Assembly: GCA_946557785.1 (NCBI GenBank) | Contig: CAMNTH010000014.1 | Location: forward strand, 1 to 64,000 | Source: an uncultured Blautia sp. | Lineage (GTDB): Bacteria; Bacillota; Clostridia; Lachnospirales; Lachnospiraceae | DNA length: 64,000 nt | Direction: 5' to 3' | Shown: in pieces, positions 44,591 through 52,937 of the stretch | Layout of the letters: every line of letters begins with the position of its first letter | Numbering within the stretch: position 1 is the stretch's first letter | Position numbers and translations under genes: made by a program | Notes under the pieces: model-generated | The model's database searches: none | What the model was told of the DNA's origin: nothing | Seen by the model: only the letters and a program-made list of their open reading frames with translations

Positions 44591-46960
44591 TCAAGCATCT
44601 CCTGGCATCTGTTCTTTAATGCTGTTCCAAAATTCCTTAAGCGTTTTTTCCAGATTTTCTATACGGCATCTCTTCATATCTGACCACTCAGCCGGAAATA
44701 AATTCCGGTAATCCATATTCCCAAACCGGTCGTCCAAAAGCAGAATAGCTCCCACATCTGCCTTCGTGCGGATTACGCGTCCTGCAGCCTGCAAAACCTT
44801 ATTCATGCCTGGATAACGGTATGCATAGTCAAATCCGTTCTCCCCATGACCATCGTAATACTGCTTCAGGATTTCTCTTTCGTTCCCAATCTGAGGAAGT
44901 CCTGTTCCTACTATGATGGCACCGATCAGCCGTTCCCCCATCAGGTCTATTCCTTCGGAAAAAATCCCTCCCAGCACGCAAAAACCAAGAAGCGCTTTAT
45001 CCTGCACTGCAAATTCCCCAAGGAATTCTTCCCGCTCCCTTTCATTCATAGAGGAAGTCTGGCAAATACAGCGCACCCAATCCGCCGAAAATTCCTGCTC
45101 ATAGATCTCATATACGTTCTCCATTAATTTATATGAAGGAAAAAACACCATATAGTTTCCTTTTTTTTGCCAGGCCGTCCTTGCAATATATTCTGCAATT
45201 TTACGGTATTCTTCATAATTTCTTCTGGTATAGCGGCTGCTTACATCCATGGCAGTCAAAATACAGCGCTTGTTGCTGTCAAAAGGAGACTGCACATAAA
45301 TCCCAAAATCATCCGCCCTGGTGCTTAGAAGCTTTCTATAATATGCCATCGGAAGCAGCGTGGCGGAAAAAAACACAGTACCGGTTCCCTTTTTCAGGTA
45401 AGCGCTTAAATTCGATGCCGGATTTACACAAAACAGCTTCATACGGAATTTCCCGTCTTCACCGTTTTCCGTATATACCACGTAATTCTCATCTACAAGC
45501 TCCGCAATATTCAAAAAATCTCTTACGCAGAAATAGAAATCCATGATTTCCTCTATCACGTCCTCCCCCGCCATTTCCTCCAGAAGCTTATCCATCTCCC
45601 CCTGGACTGTCAGAAGAGACAGGGGAAGGGTGCCTGGATTGTCCAGTACCTGAAAATTCCCACATTCCTTTTTCAGCTCCAAAAGCTGCTTATTCACTCT
45701 TTCCAAAGCCCGCCCAAGCCTTGGACTATGGGGCTTTACCTTTTTTTTGATCTCCAGCACTTCTTCTTTGCAGATGGATACACTGTACATCTCCCGTGCT
45801 CTTTCCACAAGATTATGCGCTTCATCAATAAGAAAAATATACTCCCCGGAAACGCTTTCCCCAAAGAACCTCTTCAGATGCACATTGGGGTCAAAAGCAT
45901 AATTATAGTCACAGATAATGCCGTCTACCCAAAGCGCAAGATCCAGACACATCTCAAATGGGCAGACCTTCCACTCTTCTGCGTGATTTCGGATGGTATC
46001 CCTGTCATAGGTCTGGTGTGTTGTCCACAGTTCAAAAACAGCATCATTCACCCTGTCAAAATGCCCCTTTGCATAGTCACAGGTCAGTGGACTGCACTGC
46101 GCTTTCTCACAAAAACAAAGCTTCTCTTTCGCAGTGATGGTAACCACCTGAAATTTCAGCCCGTTGTGCTGTAAAATGCGAAACGCTTCTTCTGCCACAG
46201 TTCTGGTAATGGTCTTGGCTGTAAGGTAAAAAATGGTTTGACCCTTTCCTTCCCCCACTGCACGCACCGCCGGAAAAACCGTTGACATGGTTTTTCCTAC
46301 GCCTGTGGGAGCCTGGATAAAAATCTGCTTCCTCTTGGAAATGGCATGGTAAACGCTGCTTACCATTTTTCTCTGCCCTTCCCTGTATGAAAAGGGAAAT
46401 TCCAGTCCTTCCATAGATCTGTTTCTCTCCTTTTGCCATGCAAGGCGGCGGGAAACCCATTTATGGTAGGAATCCATAAGCTTCTGATACCACTCTTCCA
46501 GTTCCAGGAGGGATATTGTTTCACGGAAACGTCGGATTTCCTCCGTATCCAGATTTGCGTAGGTCATCTGGATCCCCACATTTGAAATTCCTTTCATTTC
46601 CCCATAGATCCGGGCATAGCACATAGCCTGTGCCTTATGTACAGCCGCCGGTTCCTCCAGATGAGATACATTTTTGTAAGTCCCTTTAATCTCATCAATG
46701 AATACGGCATCCCCTTCTGAAAAAATGCCGTCTGCTCTGCCCTCCACCAAGATAATCAAATCCTCATATTCGGTTTCTTTTTTCAGGGAAACCTCCGAAG
46801 CATAATTGCCGCCCATTTGTTTCTGTATTTTTCGGTGAAGGCGGCTTCCCTTCTGCATAGCTTCTTTATCCACAGAGCCTCTTGTGCTGTCCAGGTCACC
46901 GCTTCGTAAAATAAATTCTACAAGATTTCGAACGGAAACACGAATAACTGGTTTTTCCAT
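44591..46960 (-). CDS. XPD/DinG-like helicase with N-terminal PD-(D/E)XK nuclease
   Basis: A 789-residue fusion. Residues 1-170 look like a Cas4/RecB-type nuclease: His42, EGRADGIF (Asp77), then DEIK (89-92) and QAMCYARIY. Residues 190-789 are a superfamily 2 helicase of the XPD/DinG class, with Walker A APTGVGKT (217-224) and DEAH (379-382). The cysteine cluster is CFCEKAQCSPLTC (282-294), with Cys333 and Cys338 nearby, suiting a [4Fe-4S] cluster. The C-terminal motifs are SEGIDLMGE and QAAGRVIRT. It should translocate 5-prime to 3-prime on single strands and may cut DNA. It is monocistronic. Confidence 0.88.
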   Translation of the reverse strand: MEKPVIRVSVRNLVEFILRSGDLDSTRGSVDKEAMQKGSRLHRKIQKQMGGNYASEVSLKKETEYEDLIILVEGRADGIFSEGDAVFIDEIKGTYKNVSHLEEPAAVHKAQAMCYARIYGEMKGISNVGIQMTYANLDTEEIRRFRETISLLELEEWYQKLMDSYHKWVSRRLAWQKERNRSMEGLEFPFSYREGQRKMVSSVYHAISKRKQIFIQAPTGVGKTMSTVFPAVRAVGEGKGQTIFYLTAKTITRTVAEEAFRILQHNGLKFQVVTITAKEKLCFCEKAQCSPLTCDYAKGHFDRVNDAVFELWTTHQTYDRDTIRNHAEEWKVCPFEMCLDLALWVDGIICDYNYAFDPNVHLKRFFGESVSGEYIFLIDEAHNLVERAREMYSVSICKEEVLEIKKKVKPHSPRLGRALERVNKQLLELKKECGNFQVLDNPGTLPLSLLTVQGEMDKLLEEMAGEDVIEEIMDFYFCVRDFLNIAELVDENYVVYTENGEDGKFRMKLFCVNPASNLSAYLKKGTGTVFFSATLLPMAYYRKLLSTRADDFGIYVQSPFDSNKRCILTAMDVSSRYTRRNYEEYRKIAEYIARTAWQKKGNYMVFFPSYKLMENVYEIYEQEFSADWVRCICQTSSMNEREREEFLGEFAVQDKALLGFCVLGGIFSEGIDLMGERLIGAIIVGTGLPQIGNEREILKQYYDGHGENGFDYAYRYPGMNKVLQAAGRVIRTKADVGAILLLDDRFGNMDYRNLFPAEWSDMKRCRIENLEKTLKEFWNSIKEQMPGDA

Positions 46961-47002
46961 ATCATACGCCTGCCTTTATCATCTCTCACTACATTCCCGC
47001 TC

Positions 47003-47032
47003 ATTATAGCATGTAACAAAATCCCATGGCAA
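47003..47032 (-). promoter_or_regulatory. Promoter of the nuclease-helicase gene
   Basis: The minus strand reads TTGCCA (47027-47032), 18 bp, TATAAT (47003-47008). No LexA-like site overlaps it. Confidence 0.65.
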
Positions 47033-47067
47033 CCTGCCAAGAAGGACTGTTTATCAAAAATCCATAC

Positions 47068-47100
47068 AAAAAAGCGCACCCTCCCTTAGAGATATGCGCC
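47068..47100 (-). terminator. Terminator of the HPr-like gene
   Basis: On the minus strand GCGCA, a 16-base loop with its own weak pairing, TGCGC and six T residues. Confidence 0.7.
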
Positions 47101-47135
47101 CTTGCATTCTTTCGTCTGTATCGTATGTGTTTTCC

Positions 47136-47363
47136 TTATGCAACTGCAAATTTTGCAATGGTTCTGTCAAAATCCTTGTCTTCTCCATAGCATTTCACAG
47201 TCATCACTTTCGTCAGGTCCATGCTCAGAATTCCAAGGATTGATTTTGCATCAATAATAATCCGGTTATAAAAAATATCAATATCAAAATCACATTTGCT
47301 TGCTGCATTTACAAATTCTTTCACATCTCCTGCTGCCTGAAATCTAATCTGACATTCTTTCAT
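47136..47363 (-). CDS. HPr-fold protein lacking the phosphorylatable histidine
   Basis: A 75-residue protein with HPr-like length and pattern. The segment IIIDAKSILGILSMDL corresponds to the HPr NAKSIMGVMSL helix that carries regulatory Ser46. The N-terminal loop, which in PTS HPr reads GLHARPA, is AAGDVKEF here, so the catalytic His15 is missing. It cannot pass phosphate from enzyme I but could still be a serine-phosphorylated or structural regulator, as with Crh. The cytosolic role is unknown. It sits alone between two DNA-repair genes. Confidence 0.8.
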   Translation of the reverse strand: MKECQIRFQAAGDVKEFVNAASKCDFDIDIFYNRIIIDAKSILGILSMDLTKVMTVKCYGEDKDFDRTIAKFAVA

Positions 47364-47576
47364 AATGAGTCATCCTCCTCATAATATTCCCATTATCCTT
47401 CAGCAAACATGTTACTGAGAGCCAAAAACTCTGCAGCTGTTTTTAGCTTATGCGTATTTTGACATCTTAGGAACAACTTGTCAATACTGTTAAAATTTTG
47501 TTTATATTTTTCAACAGAATTCACAAAAAAAATCTTATTGTCAAAGAGGATTCGTAACTAACTTCCATGCCTTTCT

Positions 47577-48347
47577 TCAAAATTCCGGCATATTTGAACG
47601 AAATTTTAACGGGATCTGCTGCTGCTGAAGAGCAGGATTCCGCCTTTCCCAAACGGTAACGCTGCGGCAGAAGCATTTAAAAAGTTCCTCATATTCTTCT
47701 TTTTCACTTAACATATCCTTCTGCTCCTGAAGGAATTCCATATCCTTTTGTACAGAGCAAGTCCCGCCCTTAGGATGGAACAGGACTTTCTTTCTTCCTT
47801 CATCGTAGATCATCCAATTCTCTCTTGGGAACCGGTCTGCAAAATGAGGAGCAAGCATTTCCAAAATATCATTCTCCGGATTGATCTTAGAAAAAAGGAC
47901 TTTCCCTCCGATTTCCCGGAAACGCACAAATCCATAAAAGCGATGTAGCTCGTGCCATACCTTGATCCTAATCTTAGACACCATATTCACATCACTGTCA
48001 GAGAGATTCTCCATCACATGCCTGTCGCACCGCCTGCCGGAAAGCGCCTGCCAAAGTACCCGAAATACCAGGGTTCCCTTATCCGGATATGTGGAAACCG
48101 CCGCATAGCACAGGGTCTCATAAACTTCCTCTCCCAACTTCTCCCTGATTGTCCTAAGAACCTTCCCTGCCTTAATACTGTCAGAAACCACTTCCTCTAT
48201 GGTGGTAAAAAAATCCGGGTATTCCGGCTCCCTCACAGAAATTTCCACCGCCATTCCCCTCATGTGCCAGATCCATCCTTCATAAACAGCCGTAAAGATT
48301 CCCTCTATATGATCCTCGCATACCAGGATCTTCTTTTCATAATCCAT
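47577..48347 (-). CDS. DUF4130 putative DNA-repair protein (TIGR03915-type)
   Basis: A 256-residue soluble protein partnered with the radical SAM gene. Features are the N-terminal DHIEGIFTAVYEGW, the DUF4130 core MVSKIRIKVWHELHRFYGFVRF, INPENDILEMLAPHFADRFP, and the C-terminal ERRNPALQQQQIP with FRSNMPEF. In other bacteria DUF4130 is found fused to a family 4-like uracil-DNA glycosylase, which links it to base repair. Activity is unproven. The start at 48347 has GGAGG 5 bp upstream and overlaps the radical SAM gene by 11 bp. Confidence 0.9.
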   Translation of the reverse strand: MDYEKKILVCEDHIEGIFTAVYEGWIWHMRGMAVEISVREPEYPDFFTTIEEVVSDSIKAGKVLRTIREKLGEEVYETLCYAAVSTYPDKGTLVFRVLWQALSGRRCDRHVMENLSDSDVNMVSKIRIKVWHELHRFYGFVRFREIGGKVLFSKINPENDILEMLAPHFADRFPRENWMIYDEGRKKVLFHPKGGTCSVQKDMEFLQEQKDMLSEKEEYEELFKCFCRSVTVWERRNPALQQQQIPLKFRSNMPEF

Positions 48348-49656
48348 ATGCACCTCCAGCCTGCAGCATACTCTGATCGTCAAACAGGGAAAGCTGCCTG
48401 TAGGTAATCTCAGATTGGTGTATGGGAAGCTTCTCCTTAGGATCCAGCATATTCCGTACAATATAATCTTCATCCAGCTTCGTAGGATACATCATTTTTC
48501 CGTTGCAGGTAATAAAATACAGGGCGCGCTTCATAACCACACCGATCTTCTTCAGATCAGGGAAATCCAGGGAATGGTATCTCCGCGCTCCCAAGATTCT
48601 GGATGCAGACTTGGTTCCGATTCCAGGAACCCGCAGAAGCGTCCTGTAATCAGCAGAATTAATCTCTACAGGAAAGCATTCCAAATGGCTCACCGCCCAA
48701 TCGCACTTGGGATCAAGAAGGAGATTAAAGTTGGGGTGCTTTTCCGAAACAAGCTCCTCTGCACGAAATCCATAGAACCTAAGGAGCCAGTCCGCCTGAT
48801 ACAGCCTGTGTTCCCGAAGAAGCGGCGGTCCCTGGGGCAGCATAGGAAGGGCACTATCCTGGTTCACAGCTACAAAGGCTGAATAAAAAACACGCTTCAG
48901 AGAATACTGCTGATAAAGGGCTTCTGCCACTGCCACGATCTGATAATCGCTCTCTCCCGTTGCACCGATGATCATCTGCGTACTCTGTCCTGCGGGTGCA
49001 AACTTCGGTGCATGGCGGTACAGAGCCAGCTCCTCCTTATTCTCCATATGGCGTACCTGGATCTGCTTCATTGGCTTTAAGATGGTTCTGCGGCTTTTAT
49101 TAGGGGCAAGGCGCTTCAGTCCTTCCGAAGTAGGCAGCTCTAAGTTTACGCTCATTCTGTCTGCTAAAAATCCAGCCCTCTCTATAAGTTTTGGAGAAGC
49201 TCCCGGGATGGCCTTCATATGGATATACCCCTGAAAATGGTACTTGTCCCGAAGAAGTTCTACGGCTCTTATCATCTCTTCCATTGTGGCATCAGGGCTT
49301 CCTTTTACTCCAGAGCTTAAGAATAATCCTTCTATATAATTACGTCTGTAAAATTCAATGGTAAGCCTGCTGACTTCCTCAGGCGTGAAGCTGGCACGCA
49401 CAACATCATTAGACACACGGTTCACACAATATTTACAGTCAAAAACGCATTCATTAGTATAAAGAATCTTCAAAAGGCTGATGCACCGCCCGTCCCCTGC
49501 AAAGCTATGGCAGATTCCGGGATGAATGCTGTTGCCGATCCCTTTTCCGTCTCCCTTTCGGTCCACGCCGCTGGAAGTACATGCCACATCATACTTCGCT
49601 GCATCGGAAAGGATCTCCAGCTTCTCCATAATGCTCATTGATTCCTGAATAATCAT
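48337..49656 (-). CDS. Radical SAM protein, putative DNA modification/repair (TIGR03916-type)
   Basis: A 439-residue radical SAM enzyme with Cys70, Cys74 and Cys77 in CVFDCKYC for the [4Fe-4S]-SAM cluster. A helix-hairpin-helix motif LLRVPGIGTKSASRIL (about 340-355), a non-specific DNA-binding element, follows. Near the C-terminus stands QLSLF (about 421-425), a match to the beta-sliding-clamp-binding motif. These argue for a DNA substrate. The start at 49656 has GGAGG 5 bp upstream. It is the first gene of a two-gene operon whose promoter carries LexA-like boxes. The chemistry is unknown, and spore photoproduct lyase is a distant analogue only. Confidence 0.9.
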   Translation of the reverse strand: MIIQESMSIMEKLEILSDAAKYDVACTSSGVDRKGDGKGIGNSIHPGICHSFAGDGRCISLLKILYTNECVFDCKYCVNRVSNDVVRASFTPEEVSRLTIEFYRRNYIEGLFLSSGVKGSPDATMEEMIRAVELLRDKYHFQGYIHMKAIPGASPKLIERAGFLADRMSVNLELPTSEGLKRLAPNKSRRTILKPMKQIQVRHMENKEELALYRHAPKFAPAGQSTQMIIGATGESDYQIVAVAEALYQQYSLKRVFYSAFVAVNQDSALPMLPQGPPLLREHRLYQADWLLRFYGFRAEELVSEKHPNFNLLLDPKCDWAVSHLECFPVEINSADYRTLLRVPGIGTKSASRILGARRYHSLDFPDLKKIGVVMKRALYFITCNGKMMYPTKLDEDYIVRNMLDPKEKLPIHQSEITYRQLSLFDDQSMLQAGGAYGL

Positions 49657-49675
49657 ATTGCCCTCCGCTCTCTTG

Positions 49676-49689
49676 CAAACACCTGTTCT
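49676..49689 (-). promoter_or_regulatory. LexA-like (SOS) box 1
   Basis: The minus strand reads AGAACAGGTGTTTG, matching the Gram-positive LexA consensus CGAAC-RNRY-GTTYG in 13 of 14 positions. It lies just downstream of the -10, around the transcription start. Confidence 0.7.
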
Positions 49690-49695
49690 TTTTAT

Positions 49696-49724
49696 ATTAT
49701 AAATCAAACAGGTGTTTGTGTCAA
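49696..49724 (-). promoter_or_regulatory. Promoter of the radical SAM-DUF4130 operon
   Basis: The minus strand reads TTGACA (49719-49724), 17 bp, TATAAT (49696-49701): full sigma-A consensus. The spacer is filled by LexA-like box 2. Confidence 0.85.
49705..49718 (-). promoter_or_regulatory. LexA-like (SOS) box 2 in the promoter spacer
   Basis: The plus strand reads CAAACAGGTGTTTG, a 13 of 14 match to CGAAC-RNRY-GTTYG (12 of 14 on the other strand). It occupies the spacer between -35 and -10 exactly. With box 1 it forms a 12-bp inverted repeat around the -10. Repressor bound here would occlude polymerase. Confidence 0.7.
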
Positions 49725-49741
49725 GGGAATAAAGGGCAAAT

Positions 49742-51061
49742 TTAAATTTGTGTCATTACAAAAATATCATAAATGGCCTTTACAGCACGTTCAAACTCTT
49801 CATTCGATACGCCGATAATAATGTTCAATTCGCTGGAACCCTGGTCGATCATTTTTACATTGACATTTGCATGTGCCAGCGCAGAAAAGATTCTTCCCGC
49901 AGTCCCTCGCTGGGATTTCATTCCCCTGCCAACTACGGCGATCAAAGCCAGATCCGATTCCATCTCCACAAAATCAGGCTGTACAGCACGGTGAATTCCG
50001 GCAATTACCTGCTGCTCTTTTTCCTCAAATTCATCCTGGTGCACATAAACCGTCATGGTATCAATTCCTGAAGGAACATGCTCAAAACTGATTCCCTGGT
50101 CTTCAAATACCTGCAGGATCTTCCTGCCGAAACCAATCTCGCTGTTCATCATGGATTTTTCGATATTAATGGAGCAGAAGCCTTTTTTGCCTGCAATGCC
50201 GGTGATCACATATTTGGGTTTCCTGCAGGTACTCTCTACAATAAAGGTGCCTCTATCCTCAGGACGGTTGGTATTGCGGATATTAATGGGAATCCCCTCT
50301 TTTCTTACCGGGAATATGGCATCTTCATGAAGCACGGTAGCTCCCATATAGGAAAGCTCCCGAAGCTCTCTATAGGTAATGGTATCAATTCCCATAGGGT
50401 TTTCTACGATTCTCGGATCCGTTACCAAAAAGCCGGAAACATCTGTCCAGTTTTCATACACGTCTGCACGGATTGCTTTTGCAACAAGAGAGCCTGTTAC
50501 ATCAGAACCGCCTCTGGAAAAAGTCTTTACCGTTCCGTCCTCCATAGCGCCGTAAAATCCGGGAATAACCCCACGCTCACATTTCGCCAGCTTCTTTCCC
50601 AGAAGCTTATCTGTTTTTTCTGCATCAAAACTTCCATCCTTATCAAAACGGATGACAGATGCGGCATCCACAAACTCATACCCAAGATATTCTGCCATTA
50701 TCTTTCCGTTTAAGAATTCACCTCGGGATGCAGCATATTCCGCCCCTGCCTGTGCCTTAAAATCAGCCTCGATTCGGCTAAATTCCTCTTCCAGGGAAAG
50801 GCTTAAATGTAATCCCCGGATAATCTCATAGTAACGTTCTTTAATGGCACTTAACTGCGCTCCGAAATCCTTTCCAGAAACTGCAGCATCATAGCACTGA
50901 TACAGCATATCCGTTACCTTGGTATCATTGTCAAACCGCTTCCCTGGCGCAGACGGCACCACATAACGCCTGCTTTCCTCACTTCTGATAATTTCTCCGA
51001 CTTTCTGAAACTGCTCCGCATTTGCAAGGGAGCTTCCGCCAAACTTTACAACCTTCTTCAT
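49742..51061 (-). CDS. lysC: Aspartate kinase
   Basis: A 439-residue monofunctional aspartokinase, the first enzyme of the aspartate family pathway. It shows KFGGSSLANAEQF, FSRGGSDVTGSLVA and the two C-terminal ACT domains (ITGIAGKKGFCSINIEKSMMNS and ALIAVVGRGMKSQRGTAGRIF) that sense Lys and/or Thr. No lysine riboswitch is visible in the short leader. No homoserine dehydrogenase is adjacent. The gene is preceded by GAGGAG about 9 bp from the ATG. Confidence 0.95.
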   Translation of the reverse strand: MKKVVKFGGSSLANAEQFQKVGEIIRSEESRRYVVPSAPGKRFDNDTKVTDMLYQCYDAAVSGKDFGAQLSAIKERYYEIIRGLHLSLSLEEEFSRIEADFKAQAGAEYAASRGEFLNGKIMAEYLGYEFVDAASVIRFDKDGSFDAEKTDKLLGKKLAKCERGVIPGFYGAMEDGTVKTFSRGGSDVTGSLVAKAIRADVYENWTDVSGFLVTDPRIVENPMGIDTITYRELRELSYMGATVLHEDAIFPVRKEGIPINIRNTNRPEDRGTFIVESTCRKPKYVITGIAGKKGFCSINIEKSMMNSEIGFGRKILQVFEDQGISFEHVPSGIDTMTVYVHQDEFEEKEQQVIAGIHRAVQPDFVEMESDLALIAVVGRGMKSQRGTAGRIFSALAHANVNVKMIDQGSSELNIIIGVSNEEFERAVKAIYDIFVMTQI

Positions 51062-51112
51062 AATTTTTGCTCCTCATATAACATCTTTCTCTTTTCCTGT
51101 AAAATCTAATTT

Positions 51113-51141
51113 ATTTTAGAAAAAATATGGAGCTTTTGCAA
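51113..51141 (-). promoter_or_regulatory. Promoter of lysC
   Basis: The minus strand reads TTGCAA (51136-51141), 17 bp, TAAAAT (51113-51118). Confidence 0.6.
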
Positions 51142-51229
51142 GTATTTATTCTATATGCAAAAGAAAATTGTGATATTTCACAAGGCATTCCCCCCTCACT
51201 TCCTCTGCCATATTAAAAATGACAGTAAA

Positions 51230-51958
51230 TCATCTTTCAAAATCCGTCACTTCACAAACAGTAAGTACATTCTCCTCTACACGGAAGCGTACATCCTTTT
51301 CCCCAAATGCCAGTCCGTAAATACGCTGGGGATCCCTGTGATAACCGGGTCTTGGGTCACTGGCAAGCACCTCGTTAATCACTTCCCTATGCTCTTTGGG
51401 TATTTTTAATAGAAGCTCCTTTGGAAATATTACCTTAAGTTTCTCGTAAACAATCCCGTCTGTAAATCCCCCTGCAGCCTCCGGGTGGCTGTCCACATAT
51501 GGAAGGTATGGTTTGATATCATAAATAGGCGTTCCATCCATCATATCCGCACCTGTCACATGCAGAACCGGCCCCAGTTCCTTGGTCATCTCAATCCTCT
51601 CCAGTTTCACAGAGGATAGTCCAAGGGCATTGGGCCTAAAGGGAGAACGGGTAGCAAATACGCCTTTTCGGATATTTCCCCCAAGCTTGGGAGGGCGTAC
51701 AGTGGGGGACCAGGTGTCTCGTACCGATTGGGAAAATTCCCAGATCACCCACAAGTAAGTATACTCCTCCAATCCCCGCACAGCCTCTGCAAAGCGATAT
51801 TCCGGTTCAAAAACGATCTGGGCTTTCAGGGAGTTAATCCGGCAGCTTTGATGAGGGATCCCGAATTTCGTAGGAAAGTCCGTGCGGATCCTGGCGATCA
51901 CCTTCATAGTCAGCCCCTGGGGTTTTCCCTTTTCTTTCTGATTGTCTGCGCAGTCCAT
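51230..51958 (-). CDS. trmO: tRNA (N6-threonylcarbamoyladenosine37-N6)-methyltransferase TrmO
   Basis: A 242-residue UPF0066/TsaA-type beta-barrel methyltransferase that methylates t6A37 in threonine tRNAs. It shows IARIRTDFPTKFGIPHQSC, the YLWVIWEFS segment, and GVFATRSPFRPNALGLSSV, the SAM-binding signature. IYDIKPYLPYVDSHP follows. I start it at 51958, with GAGGAG 8 bp upstream. A longer reading enters the upstream hairpin. It follows nagB behind a strong hairpin. The window also holds a tRNA-Thr, one of its likely substrates. Confidence 0.93.
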   Translation of the reverse strand: MDCADNQKEKGKPQGLTMKVIARIRTDFPTKFGIPHQSCRINSLKAQIVFEPEYRFAEAVRGLEEYTYLWVIWEFSQSVRDTWSPTVRPPKLGGNIRKGVFATRSPFRPNALGLSSVKLERIEMTKELGPVLHVTGADMMDGTPIYDIKPYLPYVDSHPEAAGGFTDGIVYEKLKVIFPKELLLKIPKEHREVINEVLASDPRPGYHRDPQRIYGLAFGEKDVRFRVEENVLTVCEVTDFER

Positions 51959-51985
51959 AAATTTTTCTCCTCTCTGTACAGAAAA

Positions 51986-52018
51986 TAGACCCGGTATCAT
52001 ATTTTCATACCGGGTCTA
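51986..52018 (-). terminator. Perfect 12-bp hairpin between nagB and trmO
   Basis: TAGACCCGGTAT (51986-51997), 9-base loop, ATACCGGGTCTA (52007-52018). On the minus strand TTTTC follows. It lies 45 bp behind nagB and 20 bp before the trmO ribosome site, so it can act as a terminator or as a read-through control of trmO. Confidence 0.8.
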
Positions 52019-52063
52019 GCTATCTTATTCCAAATCTATCTGTTATTTCAGCTCTATTTCAGC

Positions 52064-52807
52064 TTACAGCAAACCTTTTTCTTTAATGATTGACAATGCT
52101 GCTTCATCTGCAACTACAACTACATCGCTGTGAAGCTGAAGGATAGAAGCCGGAACCTGAGGTGTGATCGGTCCGAATAAAGATTTATAAAGAGCGTCTG
52201 CCTTTCCTTCTCCTGTAGCCACTAACAAAATCTTTTTCGCATCCATAATGTTCTTGATTCCCATGGTAAGCGCCTGCTTCGGCACATCGTCCATGCTCTC
52301 AAAGAATCTTGCATTTGCCAAAATGGTGCTCTCTGTTAAGTCCACAACATGTGTCTCCTTTTCAAACACATCGGAAGGCTCATTAAATCCAATATGCCCG
52401 TTTCCGCCAATGCCGAGAAGCTGCATGTCTACGCCGCCCATACTGCGGATGATTTCATTGTACTCTTCGCATGCCTGCTGGGCATCCTCTGCGAGACCGT
52501 TGGGCACATTTGTTCTTGCCTTATCAATATTGATATGGTCAAAAAGATTGGTATTCATAAAATAGCGATAGCTCTGGTCATTGTCTCCTGACAGACCTTT
52601 GTATTCATCCAGATTTACACTGGATACCTGTGAGAAATCCAAATCACCGTTTTTATACCATTCTACAAGCTGGCTATACATTCCAACAGGTGTGGAGCCT
52701 GTTGCAAGCCCAAGTACCGCATTTGGTTTTGAAACCACCAGGGAAGCCATAATGGCTGCGGCTTTTCTGCTCATTTCCTCGTAATCTTTTGCAGCGTAAA
52801 TAATCAT
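52064..52807 (-). CDS. nagB: Glucosamine-6-phosphate deaminase
   Basis: A 247-residue enzyme turning glucosamine-6-phosphate into fructose-6-phosphate and ammonia, the reverse of GlmS. It shows GLATGSTPVGMY, VNLDEYKGL, and GIGGNGHIGFNEP with the catalytic Asp/His region. The start at 52807 has AAGGAG 7 bp upstream, and an ATG two codons earlier is too close. NagA and a regulator are not adjacent. Confidence 0.96.
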   Translation of the reverse strand: MIIYAAKDYEEMSRKAAAIMASLVVSKPNAVLGLATGSTPVGMYSQLVEWYKNGDLDFSQVSSVNLDEYKGLSGDNDQSYRYFMNTNLFDHINIDKARTNVPNGLAEDAQQACEEYNEIIRSMGGVDMQLLGIGGNGHIGFNEPSDVFEKETHVVDLTESTILANARFFESMDDVPKQALTMGIKNIMDAKKILLVATGEGKADALYKSLFGPITPQVPASILQLHSDVVVVADEAALSIIKEKGLL

Positions 52808-52890
52808 AATCATTCTCCTTCATCATCCAGTTTTTCATCTGCTTCCTCATCCACAGATATGGCTTACATAATATATGCAGTCCTGATTTT

Positions 52891-52919
52891 ATTATAGCCT
52901 TTGGCATACCCTTTGGCAA
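52891..52919 (-). promoter_or_regulatory. Promoter of nagB
   Basis: The minus strand reads TTGCCA (52914-52919), 17 bp, TATAAT (52891-52896). Confidence 0.7.
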
Positions 52920-52937
52920 TACCAGATGTATAAGAAA

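Noticed and set aside
47364-47576. Possible small gene or RNA between the HPr-like and DUF4130 genes
   Set aside because: Only a TTGACA with a poor -10 and an AT-rich leader are visible. The longest frame starting at an ATG is about 15 codons and no stable structure stands out.
51062-51112. Lysine riboswitch before lysC
   Set aside because: The promoter-to-start distance is about 50 bases, too short for an L-box.
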